DNA of 64,000 nucleotides from Siminovitchia thermophila. Its GTDB lineage: Bacteria; Bacillota; Bacilli; Bacillales; Bacillaceae_C. Of this stretch, positions 1 to 7,576 are shown one piece after another. The number at the start of each line of letters is the position of its first letter. The first letter of the stretch is position 1. A model generated the notes under the pieces. That model saw only the letters and a program-made list of their open reading frames with translations, was not told where the DNA came from and did no database searches. Location: NCBI RefSeq assembly GCF_016909185.1, contig NZ_JAFBFH010000001.1, positions 286,565-350,564 of the forward strand, written 5' to 3'. Both the position numbers and the translations under genes were made by a program.

Positions 1-1052
1 GATGTCAAAGACATAATGATGTTTCTAAGTTTCGTTCCACCTTCTGCGCCTTTTATCCCGCGGTTCGCTAGGACTCCCAACATCACATTTAATGTATCTA
101 AATCTTGGCCAGCATTTTTCATTGTCGCTCCCGCAACAAGTATTCCTTCACCTAATTGCTGTACATCTGTGTTTGACTTTTGTGACGTCTTCGCCATTTT
201 GTCCATGTACATGTCCATATCAGCGATTTCAAGGCCTAAAGCCGCCATCGAGTCTGTTACTAAATCAGATGCTCTTGCTAAATCCATATCACCCGCGGCA
301 GCAAGTGTAAGCACACCTGGAAGTGCTCCTATCGCCTGTTCTGTATCATATCCTGCTAAAGCTAGGTAATTTAATGCCTCAGCTGATTCCGATGCCGAGA
401 AACGTGTAGTTGCTCCCGCATCTTTTGCTGCTTGAGATAATTTATTAAAGGCTTCTTCCCCTTCTTCTCCTGTAAGTCCCATTGTTGCTTGAACTTGCTT
501 CATGGCATCTTCATATTCGCCATATACATTTAAAGAGTCCTTTATAAACTTACCTGATGCAACTGCCCCTGTTCCGATTGCAGCCATTGCTGCGGCGGCT
601 GCTTTTAAGCCTGCTACCAATACTTTACCCGCAATTTCACCCGCTGTTTTTAAACCATTCACAAGTTTTTCTACTTTTTCTCGATTAAGCTTCTTTACTT
701 CTTCTTGTGAGTCCTTCAGTTCACGTTCTAAGTTATTTAACTCAGCATTCGCATTATTTAACTGGGTTTGCCAAGAAAGTGTTCTTCTATCATTTTCTCC
801 AAAGGATTCAGCAGCATTGGCAAGAGCCTTTTCTAGTGTTGATACTTTTTCCTTTTGTGCATCAATCTCTTTATTTAATACTGCATTTCTTGCGGTTATT
901 GCTTTAATTGATTTATCATTTCTATCAAATTCTGATGTCACTAATTTCATTTCAGAACCTAGCACTCTGAAACTTTGGTTAATTTCCCGTAGAGATTTCT
1001 TAAATTCTCGTTCCCCTTCAACACCAATTTTAAGACCAAAATTGTCTGCCAT
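1..1052 (-). CDS. phage tail tape measure protein (5' part)
   Basis: This is the N-terminal 350 codons of a tape measure protein; the rest lies left of the window. Its role is to set tail length and help DNA ejection. The start ATG (1050-1052) follows a strong AGGAGGAGGTGG site. The first about 120 residues are charged and coiled-coil-like, with many Glu/Lys and Asn repeats. A glycine/alanine-rich segment (KAAAAAMAAIGTGAVASG) follows, then the conserved tape-measure core region with YEDAMKQVQATMG and FSASESAEALNYLALAGYD. That core is typical of the TP901-type family. It sits after the tail tube and chaperone genes, as in most siphophages, but a short gene with its own promoter and terminator intervenes. 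Confidence 0.9.
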   Translation of the reverse strand, partial: MADNFGLKIGVEGEREFKKSLREINQSFRVLGSEMKLVTSEFDRNDKSIKAITARNAVLNKEIDAQKEKVSTLEKALANAAESFGENDRRTLSWQTQLNNANAELNNLERELKDSQEEVKKLNREKVEKLVNGLKTAGEIAGKVLVAGLKAAAAAMAAIGTGAVASGKFIKDSLNVYGEYEDAMKQVQATMGLTGEEGEEAFNKLSQAAKDAGATTRFSASESAEALNYLALAGYDTEQAIGALPGVLTLAAAGDMDLARASDLVTDSMAALGLEIADMDMYMDKMAKTSQKSNTDVQQLGEGILVAGATMKNAGQDLDTLNVMLGVLANRGIKGAEGGTKLRNIIMSLT

Positions 1053-1079
1053 ACTGCCACCTCCTCCTAAAATAGACAT

Positions 1080-1106
1080 AAAAAAAGAACAATCTATTGA
1101 TTGCTC
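1080..1106 (-). terminator. Rho-independent terminator of the moron gene
   Basis: Read on the minus strand, GAGCAATC, a four-base loop and GATTGTTC form an 8-bp stem (one G-U pair), followed at once by a run of Ts. It lies just after the small gene at 1138-1446 and before the tape measure start, so it would end the short transcript inside the late operon. Confidence 0.75.
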
Positions 1107-1137
1107 TCAAATTCATGTTCTCAGAATGTAAAAATAT

Positions 1138-1446
1138 TTAATTCTCTTTATAGTTTTTTATTATTTCTCCAAGGTTCTCATTCAAATATTCGTAAGCTCG
1201 CATTTTGATTACATCTTCTTCTGAAGGTTTATTATAGAAATTCTTTTCTTGGAGCTTTTTCTTCTCGATATTAATGTTCCGCTTAGTATTAAAAAGTATG
1301 TTATCCAATGTATCGTCAACTTGTTCGTTATACATGTCTAATCGTCCTTGATCATATGCTTCTTTTAATTTCTCTTCTAAAACATCTCGTGCTATTTCTG
1401 CACCTTGTGATATTATCCAGTCAGATATTTGCTTTAATTTATCCAT
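1138..1446 (-). CDS. small phage protein, probable moron
   Basis: This is a 102-residue, highly charged, probably alpha-helical protein (KLKQISDWIISQGAEIARD near the N-terminus, a Lys-rich middle). It has no signal peptide, membrane segment or motif that I recognise. The start ATG at 1446 follows GAAGGGAG; codons upstream of it are not preceded by a ribosome site. It sits between the tail chaperone and tape measure genes, where siphophages normally have nothing. It has its own sigma-A-like promoter upstream and its own terminator downstream. That layout is characteristic of morons, which are expressed from the dormant prophage. The function is unknown. Confidence 0.65.
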   Translation of the reverse strand: MDKLKQISDWIISQGAEIARDVLEEKLKEAYDQGRLDMYNEQVDDTLDNILFNTKRNINIEKKKLQEKNFYNKPSEEDVIKMRAYEYLNENLGEIIKNYKEN

Positions 1447-1509
1447 ACAAGAACTCCCTTCAAAATAACATCTAATATAATTGTTTGATGAATACTTCAA
1501 CTATCCACT

Positions 1510-1537
1510 CTTATAGTAAAAAGTATATCACAGTCAA
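1510..1537 (-). promoter_or_regulatory. sigma-A-like promoter of the moron gene
   Basis: The minus strand has TTGACT (1532-1537), a 16-bp spacer, then TATAAG (1510-1515). Transcription would start near 1503, leaving a leader of about 55 bases before the ATG at 1446. This is the best consensus promoter inside the structural module. Confidence 0.65.
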
Positions 1538-1545
1538 TAAATATT

Positions 1546-1749
1546 CTAAATTCCATAAGGAATGATGTCATCAATGGATAGTTCATTTTTAGGTTTTGTA
1601 AGACCTGTGAATTGTTTGTGGATTTCCCATTGATCAAGTAAATGGCCAATAGGCATTAACCACACTTCTTCTTCAGTCCTTTTTAGCTGAGTGACTCCAT
1701 AATAAATAAGTCGAGCAAACATTTCTTCATCGTTTACTCGACCACTTCG
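1546..1749 (-). CDS. tail assembly chaperone, frameshift extension (gpT part)
   Basis: This 67-codon reading frame continues the preceding chaperone in the -1 frame. The two frames overlap at a canonical slippery heptamer A AAA AAC (1749-1755, in the correct phase: ACA AAA AAC in frame 0). A -1 slip there yields a fusion of about 190 residues, the gpG-gpT architecture used by lambda-like siphophages to load the tape measure. The extension has no good start site of its own and ends RSIDD-like/IIPYGI just before the moron promoter. Presence of the heptamer is seen; use of it is inferred. Confidence 0.7.
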   Translation of the reverse strand, partial: RSGRVNDEEMFARLIYYGVTQLKRTEEEVWLMPIGHLLDQWEIHKQFTGLTKPKNELSIDDIIPYGI

Positions 1750-2117
1750 TTTTTTGTATCGGTTTCCTCCGACTCAATATATCGTTTTGTCCCTTTAAAC
1801 ATTGCTTCCATAATTGCATCTTTAAAAGTTGCCATTTCAACAGGTGATGTTAACAGTTCCACATCATCTTCCGTTAACAACTCTTTCTTTTCTTCATTTA
1901 ATCGATTATGGATATAGATACTTTGATTGGCAAGCAGGGTAATTAACCAGACAATCTCGTCTAAAGCCATTTCAAAATTTTCAGCTTTCATTAACTTCTC
2001 ACCTAAATCTTCAAGGCCACCATACCTTTTTGCAATTTCCTTTGTCGCTTTTGTTGTTAAGATTAATTCATAGTCCAAACCACCAATCGTAATCTTAGCA
2101 CTTCTTTCATTCGTCAT
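1734..2117 (-). CDS. tail assembly chaperone (gpG-like)
   Basis: This 127-residue protein lies directly after the major tail protein, the fixed position of gpG-type tail chaperones. It is acidic, begins MTNERSAKITIGG, and contains a helical core (ATKEIAKRYGGLEDLGEKLM). It is thought to coat the tape measure during tail assembly. Near its 3' end the in-phase slippery heptamer at 1749-1755 would send a fraction of ribosomes into the -1 frame. A normal stop lies 13 bases after the heptamer, giving the short form. The start ATG follows GGAGCG. Confidence 0.8.
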   Translation of the reverse strand: MTNERSAKITIGGLDYELILTTKATKEIAKRYGGLEDLGEKLMKAENFEMALDEIVWLITLLANQSIYIHNRLNEEKKELLTEDDVELLTSPVEMATFKDAIMEAMFKGTKRYIESEETDTKNEVVE

Positions 2118-2132
2118 AATTGATCGCTCCTT

Positions 2133-2729
2133 TTATCCTTCAGTCCCCGCAGCAAATACTGGTTCATACACTTCGCTATACCAACCAGTAATTATTTCCT
2201 GATTCACACCATCGTCACCTTCACTTACTTCAGCTTTCCATGGATGCTTTCCTTGACCATCAAGTTTGTTTCTTCGTAAAACCGTACCCTCAATTGTTGG
2301 TGTAGAGAAAGTAATACTATCTCCTTTTGTTGCGAGGTTTGTTGCTGGGATACCAAACTTTACTCGGTATAGCCAAAAGTATCGGTATTTTCCATTTGCC
2401 TTTTTCGCTCTAAATCCAATTGCAACTGGGTCCCCGCCATCTTCACTTGTAGAAATCAATACATGGTTGTCATCAATTGTTGCTCCAGTTAAATCACTAG
2501 CTGCTGCCACACCGATATCATCAATACCAAGCGATAGTGTTCCGCTTTGAAATTCTTTAATCACTTCAGCCGCACCATCATCTGCATATAAAGTTGCCTC
2601 AGCTAATTCAACAGATAATTCAGCACTAATCGCCTTTGCTAAAGGAGTAGGAGTTTCATAGGTTTCATCACCGTTTTCTCCTTCTGTTATTGTTGCATAA
2701 TAAAGCCGATCAAGACCAATAGTCGCCAT
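2133..2729 (-). CDS. major tail (tube) protein
   Basis: This 198-residue protein resembles the phi13-type major tail proteins of Firmicutes siphophages. It begins MATIGLDRLYYATIT, has the acidic LAEATLYADDGAAE segment, and ends with a conserved KAEVSEGDDGVNQEIITGWY-type tail. It would form the hexameric tube rings around the tape measure. It sits between a tail-terminator candidate and the tail chaperone, the usual order. An AGGAGG site precedes the start. Confidence 0.85.
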   Translation of the reverse strand: MATIGLDRLYYATITEGENGDETYETPTPLAKAISAELSVELAEATLYADDGAAEVIKEFQSGTLSLGIDDIGVAAASDLTGATIDDNHVLISTSEDGGDPVAIGFRAKKANGKYRYFWLYRVKFGIPATNLATKGDSITFSTPTIEGTVLRRNKLDGQGKHPWKAEVSEGDDGVNQEIITGWYSEVYEPVFAAGTEG

Positions 2730-2732
2730 AAA

Positions 2733-3080
2733 TTATTCCTCCATTTCAAATTCATAATATTTTGCTACATCAATAGCTAAATGATGATATCCAGTATCAT
2801 CTTCGTGACCAATATATCGCCTATCCGTAATAACAAAGTCCGCACCCAATAGAGTACGGACTATAATATTTTTAATTGATGTATAATTCTTTTTTGAAAA
2901 CAACGAAACCCTAACTTCTTGTACATCATACTTTGGAATATTATCTGCATGTAATTCAAACATATCAACGATTGGTGTGATTACAATGTATAAATCAGGA
3001 GCAGTATCTGAAAAGATACCTGTTTCAACTGGAATACCACATTGTTCCGCAATTTGAGTTACTTCGGCTAATACATTCAT
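2733..3080 (-). CDS. tail terminator / tail completion protein
   Basis: This 115-residue protein occupies the slot between the HK97 gp10-like protein and the major tail protein. That slot is used for the tail terminator that caps the tube and joins it to the head. It begins MNVLAEVTQIAEQCGIPVETG and has an alternating strand/helix pattern (LYIVITPIVD, QEVRVSLFSKKNY). The start overlaps the end of the upstream gene. The call rests mainly on position and size. Confidence 0.65.
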   Translation of the reverse strand: MNVLAEVTQIAEQCGIPVETGIFSDTAPDLYIVITPIVDMFELHADNIPKYDVQEVRVSLFSKKNYTSIKNIIVRTLLGADFVITDRRYIGHEDDTGYHHLAIDVAKYYEFEMEE

Positions 3081-3508
3081 ATGCTTTCCACTTCTTCTTC
3101 CAATTTTTTAATCATCGCATCCATACAAGGTTGCCTTGATGTTCTTCTTGCTGGTTTTAAAAATGGCTTTGCAGGTTGACCCGATTTTCCGTATTCGATT
3201 ATATTAGCTAATTTAGCGTTGCTAACCCCATCTTTACGTGGTTCATTAAACCCTACTTTAACATTATGATTTCCTCTTCGGTCAACTAAGGCAGGTGATA
3301 CTCCTAATGCAGATACCAACTCACCAGTTGATCTACTCGGAAGTTTTGTGTCCTTCCCAATAACCGAGCTTAAATTAGACTTCATTTTATCTAATACAAT
3401 TGCTCCTCCTGCTTCAAGAACCCTCGGAACGATTTCATCTGTTTTACTTCCCAATCTTGAAATCTTCATCAAGAATTCTTCTGGCATTTTAATATTAACT
3501 TTAGCCAT
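3077..3508 (-). CDS. HK97 gp10-like head-tail joining protein
   Basis: This is a basic 143-residue protein with the pattern of the HK97-gp10 family: an N-terminal helix, a Lys-rich segment, the conserved FGT-like stretch here read as IIEYGKSGQPAKPFLKPA, and a C-terminal helix. The FLKPA motif near residue 118 is diagnostic for the family. It acts in joining the tail to the portal vertex. It overlaps both neighbours by a few bases, showing translational coupling. Confidence 0.8.
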   Translation of the reverse strand: MAKVNIKMPEEFLMKISRLGSKTDEIVPRVLEAGGAIVLDKMKSNLSSVIGKDTKLPSRSTGELVSALGVSPALVDRRGNHNVKVGFNEPRKDGVSNAKLANIIEYGKSGQPAKPFLKPARRTSRQPCMDAMIKKLEEEVESI

Positions 3509-3836
3509 CTGATGCCACCACCTTTTTTGTTAAAACCTCGATATACATATTTCTGTTTTTCACATTATCAACGCTTACTACTTCATATCGCCCATCATCA
3601 CATACAATAAACATTTTCGGTTTAATGGTTAAATCGGGAATGTTTCTAAAACGAAATAACGCATTCGCTTCAGAAAAGGCTGCCCTATTTGCCCAAGTCT
3701 TACTACCAAAGCGTTCTTCTTTGTATGCTGTCACAGATGCTAGGATTCTATCGGTTTCTTCACTGAAAGACTCTTCATCTTTTACAATTTCACGTGTTAC
3801 GATATCGATAAATGTACGCATTTTACCAAAACTCAT
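3501..3836 (-). CDS. phage head-tail adaptor (stopper) protein
   Basis: This 111-residue protein has the phage head-tail joining pattern: MRTFIDIVTREI at the N-terminus, a central ASVTAYKEERFGSKTWANRA, and the closing IPDLTIKPKMFIVCDDGRYEVVSVDN strand pair typical of SPP1 gp16-like stoppers. It would plug the portal channel after packaging. It overlaps the next gene by 8 bases. Confidence 0.8.
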   Translation of the reverse strand: MSFGKMRTFIDIVTREIVKDEESFSEETDRILASVTAYKEERFGSKTWANRAAFSEANALFRFRNIPDLTIKPKMFIVCDDGRYEVVSVDNVKNRNMYIEVLTKKVVASDG

Positions 3837-3839
3837 ACG

Positions 3840-4160
3840 CTATACCTTCCAATCTCTATCTAGCCTTAATAAAAGGTTGACTGTTTTCCAAACTTGCTCT
3901 CCAGCAAGTGCGCTATCTGCGAAAAATCCACCTGTACTGCCATCTCGACTTTCGTAAAAGTGTGATGCCAACATGATAACCGCTTGTTCCGTTGTCGCGG
4001 GCATATTCTCATCTAAATATGTGCCTTCTTTAATATGTTGATAACTCTCTGCATAAGAAATGGCGGCAGTGATGTACATTTCTATTAAAGCATCATCTTT
4101 ATCATGTTGGAGTATTAAATTAGCCTTTACTTTTTCTAGTAATGTCATCACTTTCGCCAC
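3840..4160 (-). CDS. head-tail connector (gp6/gp15-like)
   Basis: This 106-residue helical protein resembles the HK97 gp6-like DNA-packaging connector family. It begins with a short helix followed by NLILQHDKDDALIEMYITAAISYAES, the characteristic DD-x-L-x-x-Y-I-x-A-A pattern, and later has EQAVIMLASHFYESRD. It forms a ring under the portal. It sits between the head fibre gene and the stopper, as in other HK97-type prophages. Confidence 0.82.
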   Translation of the reverse strand: MAKVMTLLEKVKANLILQHDKDDALIEMYITAAISYAESYQHIKEGTYLDENMPATTEQAVIMLASHFYESRDGSTGGFFADSALAGEQVWKTVNLLLRLDRDWKV

Positions 4161-4162
4161 CT

Positions 4163-4390
4163 TTATTCTTCTGACATATAACCAGATGTTTTTAATTTCG
4201 ATAGTAATGCATTAAAATCCGCAACTAAGTCTTCTATTGTTTCTGCTGTACTATCAGATTGATTTGCCATTTTTTCATTTGAAGAAGAAGGAAGGCCAGT
4301 GACCTTTGCTCCTTCTTCAATAACAAGTTCCCCGCCAATCACCGTTTTTTCTCCGCCTTGTTCTGTATAGTTTTTAGCGCTATACCCCAT
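4163..4390 (-). CDS. head fibre-like protein
   Basis: This 75-residue protein begins MGYSAKNYTEQGGEKTVIGG, the hallmark of short phage head-fibre proteins related to the phi29 fibre N-terminus. The C-terminal half is a short coiled coil (ETIEDLVADFNALLSKLKTSG). It probably decorates the capsid. It lies directly after the major capsid gene. Confidence 0.65.
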   Translation of the reverse strand: MGYSAKNYTEQGGEKTVIGGELVIEEGAKVTGLPSSSNEKMANQSDSTAETIEDLVADFNALLSKLKTSGYMSEE

Positions 4391-4407
4391 CGCACTCTAC
4401 CCCTTTA

Positions 4408-5604
4408 TTATTTTTGTTGTAAGACTTTGATTGCTTCTGGCAAGATTAACTTTCCATCGACACGTTGACTTGCTAGGAAACCAACTTGTCCTGTTGTTGC
4501 AAAAAGTTCATTTAAACGCTTGAATGAACGACCTTGTCTGTCTGCAATCCAATAATATCCGAAATCACCAAAGGCAATAGACTTAGCTTTCGTTTCAATA
4601 GTCGGTGCATAAGCTGAAGTGAATACTGGACGATTCAATAACGTATCTGGTGTACCGGCAGTTAGTGATGGTTGCCATAAGTACTGACCTTGACCATCTT
4701 TTAATTTTCGAATTGCTTTTATTGTTGCATCATTCATAATGAATACAGCATTTTTACGATATGGTGCTTTTAAAGAGTAAACTAAGTCAATAATTTCATC
4801 TGCAGTAATAGCTGTTGCTGATGATGCAGTAACTCCTAATTCTGCACCACCAGTATCATGAAACACTCCAGTCGGCTTTCCTGCTCCATCACCGACAAGA
4901 AACGCTTCTTCTTCTTTTGCTCCAATTCTTCGAGCAAATTCAGTTGAAATGTAATTCTCTAAATTAAATACACTATCGTTCAATAATTCATCCGAAACTT
5001 TAATCATTGTACCTAACTTATAAGCACTGATTGAAGTCTGTCCAAACACTGAATCGCTTTCTTCAAATTCTTCTCCTTCATCCAACCATGCCGCTGAACC
5101 TTTAGTAGTGACAACTGGAATTTTACGATCGCCACTGGACGTTTTTACAATCTTAGCAAGTTTTCGGAATACGTTCTCTTCTTCTAATGACTGTACAAGT
5201 GTACGCTCGAATTCATCGGGAACTAAAAATCCTCCTTCTGAATCTGTTCCCACTGATAGTGAGTTCATAATTTCTTGTGTTGGATTTTTACTTCTCATCG
5301 CATTCCAGAATGCCTTTGTATAACCTTCAGAAGCTCGTCCACTCTTTGTTTCCATTCCTGGAACAGATGGATTTCCAATGATAGGTGTATTTATTGGACG
5401 ATTTAATTCTGCATCTAAAGCCTCTTGCCGTTCTAATCGTTGAATTTCTTTGCCTAAATTCATAATATCCTCTTCCATACGATCATACATCTGTGCATCT
5501 TCAGCCGCTACCAAACCATCACTTCCACGTTTAGTATCTAAAAAAGTTTTAGCAGCCTCCCATGCTTTTGCTCTTTTCTCACGTAATTCTAAAATTTTAT
5601 TCAT
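4408..5604 (-). CDS. HK97-family major capsid protein
   Basis: This 398-residue protein has an N-terminal coiled-coil scaffold (delta) domain of about 95 residues (MNKILELREKRAKAWEAAKTF, then a Glu/Lys-rich helix). The HK97 fold follows: LSVGTDSEGGFLVPDEFERT, QTSISAYKLGTMIKVSDELL, GDGAGKPTGVFH. All are classic HK97 capsid motifs. The protease encoded just upstream would remove the delta domain after assembly. Length and order match the family. Confidence 0.95.
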   Translation of the reverse strand: MNKILELREKRAKAWEAAKTFLDTKRGSDGLVAAEDAQMYDRMEEDIMNLGKEIQRLERQEALDAELNRPINTPIIGNPSVPGMETKSGRASEGYTKAFWNAMRSKNPTQEIMNSLSVGTDSEGGFLVPDEFERTLVQSLEEENVFRKLAKIVKTSSGDRKIPVVTTKGSAAWLDEGEEFEESDSVFGQTSISAYKLGTMIKVSDELLNDSVFNLENYISTEFARRIGAKEEEAFLVGDGAGKPTGVFHDTGGAELGVTASSATAITADEIIDLVYSLKAPYRKNAVFIMNDATIKAIRKLKDGQGQYLWQPSLTAGTPDTLLNRPVFTSAYAPTIETKAKSIAFGDFGYYWIADRQGRSFKRLNELFATTGQVGFLASQRVDGKLILPEAIKVLQQK

Positions 5605-5616
5605 ATTGGTTTCCTC

Positions 5617-6303
5617 CTAATATTTCAATAAATTAAGCCGCTCATAAAGCGGATCAACCGATTGACCTTTTTGTGGTTTTTGTATCTTGTTTATTAATGA
5701 ATTTGTTACTGCTCGTCTACTAAAAACAAAGCTGTTCTCAGGTTGGTTTTCATCTTTACCATTTGCGAACATAATGGCATCCGCAAATCCGAGTTCAATT
5801 GCTTTAAGTGCATTAAGCCACGTTTCAGCATCCATTAATTCGGATAGTTTATTTCTTGATAAACTTGTTTTAATTTCATATGCGTTAATAATGCTTTCTT
5901 TTACTTCGTCAAGCATATGCACCGTCTTTTTCATTTCTTCACTATCACCAATTGCGACAGTAAATGGATTATGAATCATCATTAGGGACGTTGGTGACAT
6001 TTGAATTTCAGTGCCTGCCATCGCAATCACAGATGCTGCCGATGCGGCAATCCCATCAATTTTGACAGTGACATCACCTGGATATTCCATCAACATGTTG
6101 TAAATTTGCGCAGCTGCAATACAATCACCCCCTGGCGAATTAATCCAAACTTCAATATCGCCTTTGCCTTGCACGAGTTCTTCCCTAAAGGCAGATGGTG
6201 TGACTTCATCATCAAACCAACTCTCCTCTGCTATTGCCCCATATAAATGAAGGGTTCGTTTATCAGTTTCATTATTCTTTGTCCAGTTCCAAAACTTCTT
6301 CAT
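5617..6303 (-). CDS. ClpP-like prohead maturation protease
   Basis: This 228-residue serine protease is related to ClpP/S14. It begins MKKFWNWTKNN; start ATG 6303 is chosen because GGAGGAAACCG lies at proper spacing, and it overlaps the 3' end of the portal gene. Visible motifs are the oxyanion strand VWINSPGGDCIAAAQIYN, the nucleophile region GIAASAASVIAMAG (Ser), the catalytic-histidine region MMIHNPFTVAIG, and an Asp-containing DAETWLNALKA. It processes the capsid delta domain and the portal during head maturation. Confidence 0.92.
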   Translation of the reverse strand: MKKFWNWTKNNETDKRTLHLYGAIAEESWFDDEVTPSAFREELVQGKGDIEVWINSPGGDCIAAAQIYNMLMEYPGDVTVKIDGIAASAASVIAMAGTEIQMSPTSLMMIHNPFTVAIGDSEEMKKTVHMLDEVKESIINAYEIKTSLSRNKLSELMDAETWLNALKAIELGFADAIMFANGKDENQPENSFVFSRRAVTNSLINKIQKPQKGQSVDPLYERLNLLKY

Positions 6304-7555
6304 CTTCGGTTTCCTCCTTTTCATATTTCTTTGCAAACACACCTGCGTCTTGGAGTTTCGTCATATTCCCATTGATTAAATATAAATCTCCCCCAAGTTC
6401 ATCCGGTATCCGGTCTAAATTCTCAAGTTCACGAATGTCATTAGCACTCATCCAGCCATTTTGCCTTGCTGTTGCATAGCCACTCATTCGTGAAGCATAA
6501 TCACCTCTAAGCAATCCATCCACATTAAATTTCACAAAGTACGCTTTCTTTTCACTTTTAGTAAATAGTGAACGACTAATTGCTTGTTCCCACCGAATAA
6601 CCCATGGATCAAGTGTGTATTTAACGAATTCTAACGATTGTTGCTCTATATTAGAAAAGCTCGACTTTTCCAAGTCACCTACCATGTGAGGTGGCACTCG
6701 GAAAATTCGAGCAATCTCGTTAATCTGAAATTTTCTTGTTTCAAGAAATTGTGCTTGATCGGGTGCAATTGCGATTTGTTGATACTTCATCCCTTCTTCT
6801 AATACAGCAACTCGATGGGCATTACTTGAACCTTGATAAGCTTTATTCCAACTATCCTTTACTCTTTGGGGGTCCTTGATAGTTCCCGGATGTTCTAAGA
6901 CACCACCTGGTGCCGCTCCATTAGCAAAAAACTTTGCACCATATTCCTCAGTTGCCATTGCTAGACCCACTGCATTTTTAGCCATCGCAATTGGTGAATA
7001 TCCAACTAAACCATCAAAACCAAGTCCGGGTATATGAAGTACATCTTCAGCTTTTAATGCAATAGTTGTCTTCTCTGACCCATTCATTTCCTCAAATGTT
7101 TTTGTGTATAAATAATACAGATTACCTCTCGCATCTCTTTCGACTGACATTTTATTTGGCATAAGTGGGTAAAGTGCAATAACCTCCCCTTTTCCATTGC
7201 GAATGATCTGAGCATACGCATTTCCCCATAATAAAAGATGAGTCATTAATGTTTCTCTAAACACAAATGAACTCATCTCAGGATTTGGTTCGTCATGAAG
7301 TAAAAAATATAAGGTATGGGATATTGCTTTTTCCTTCCCACCTGTATCTGTGTACTTATATAAGTGCAGTGGTAAACCAGCTACCGCTTCAGCTAATATG
7401 CGTACACACGAATATACTGCAGTCATTTGCATTGCTGTAAATTCATTAACGGATTTTCCACTACTAGAATTTCCAAAGATGAAACTATAATTGCTCCCAA
7501 ATGAATAGTTTTGTGGTTTATCTCTTGCTTTAAATAAATTTGTAAACCACCGCAT
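6272..7555 (-). CDS. phage portal protein (HK97 family)
   Basis: This 427-residue portal protein forms the dodecameric DNA gate of the capsid. Diagnostic stretches are the N-terminal TAVYSCVRILAEAVAGLPLHLY, the wing region LLWGNAYAQIIRNGKGEV, the clip/stem region QFLETRKFQINEIARIFRVPPHMVGD and NIEQQSLEFVKYTLDPW. Together these define the HK97-like portal family. The C-terminus is very acidic. It sits between the large terminase and the head protease and is translationally coupled to the latter. Confidence 0.94.
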   Translation of the reverse strand: MRWFTNLFKARDKPQNYSFGSNYSFIFGNSSSGKSVNEFTAMQMTAVYSCVRILAEAVAGLPLHLYKYTDTGGKEKAISHTLYFLLHDEPNPEMSSFVFRETLMTHLLLWGNAYAQIIRNGKGEVIALYPLMPNKMSVERDARGNLYYLYTKTFEEMNGSEKTTIALKAEDVLHIPGLGFDGLVGYSPIAMAKNAVGLAMATEEYGAKFFANGAAPGGVLEHPGTIKDPQRVKDSWNKAYQGSSNAHRVAVLEEGMKYQQIAIAPDQAQFLETRKFQINEIARIFRVPPHMVGDLEKSSFSNIEQQSLEFVKYTLDPWVIRWEQAISRSLFTKSEKKAYFVKFNVDGLLRGDYASRMSGYATARQNGWMSANDIRELENLDRIPDELGGDLYLINGNMTKLQDAGVFAKKYEKEETEDEEVLELDKE

Positions 7556-7576
7556 ATGAACATCACCTCCTCAACG

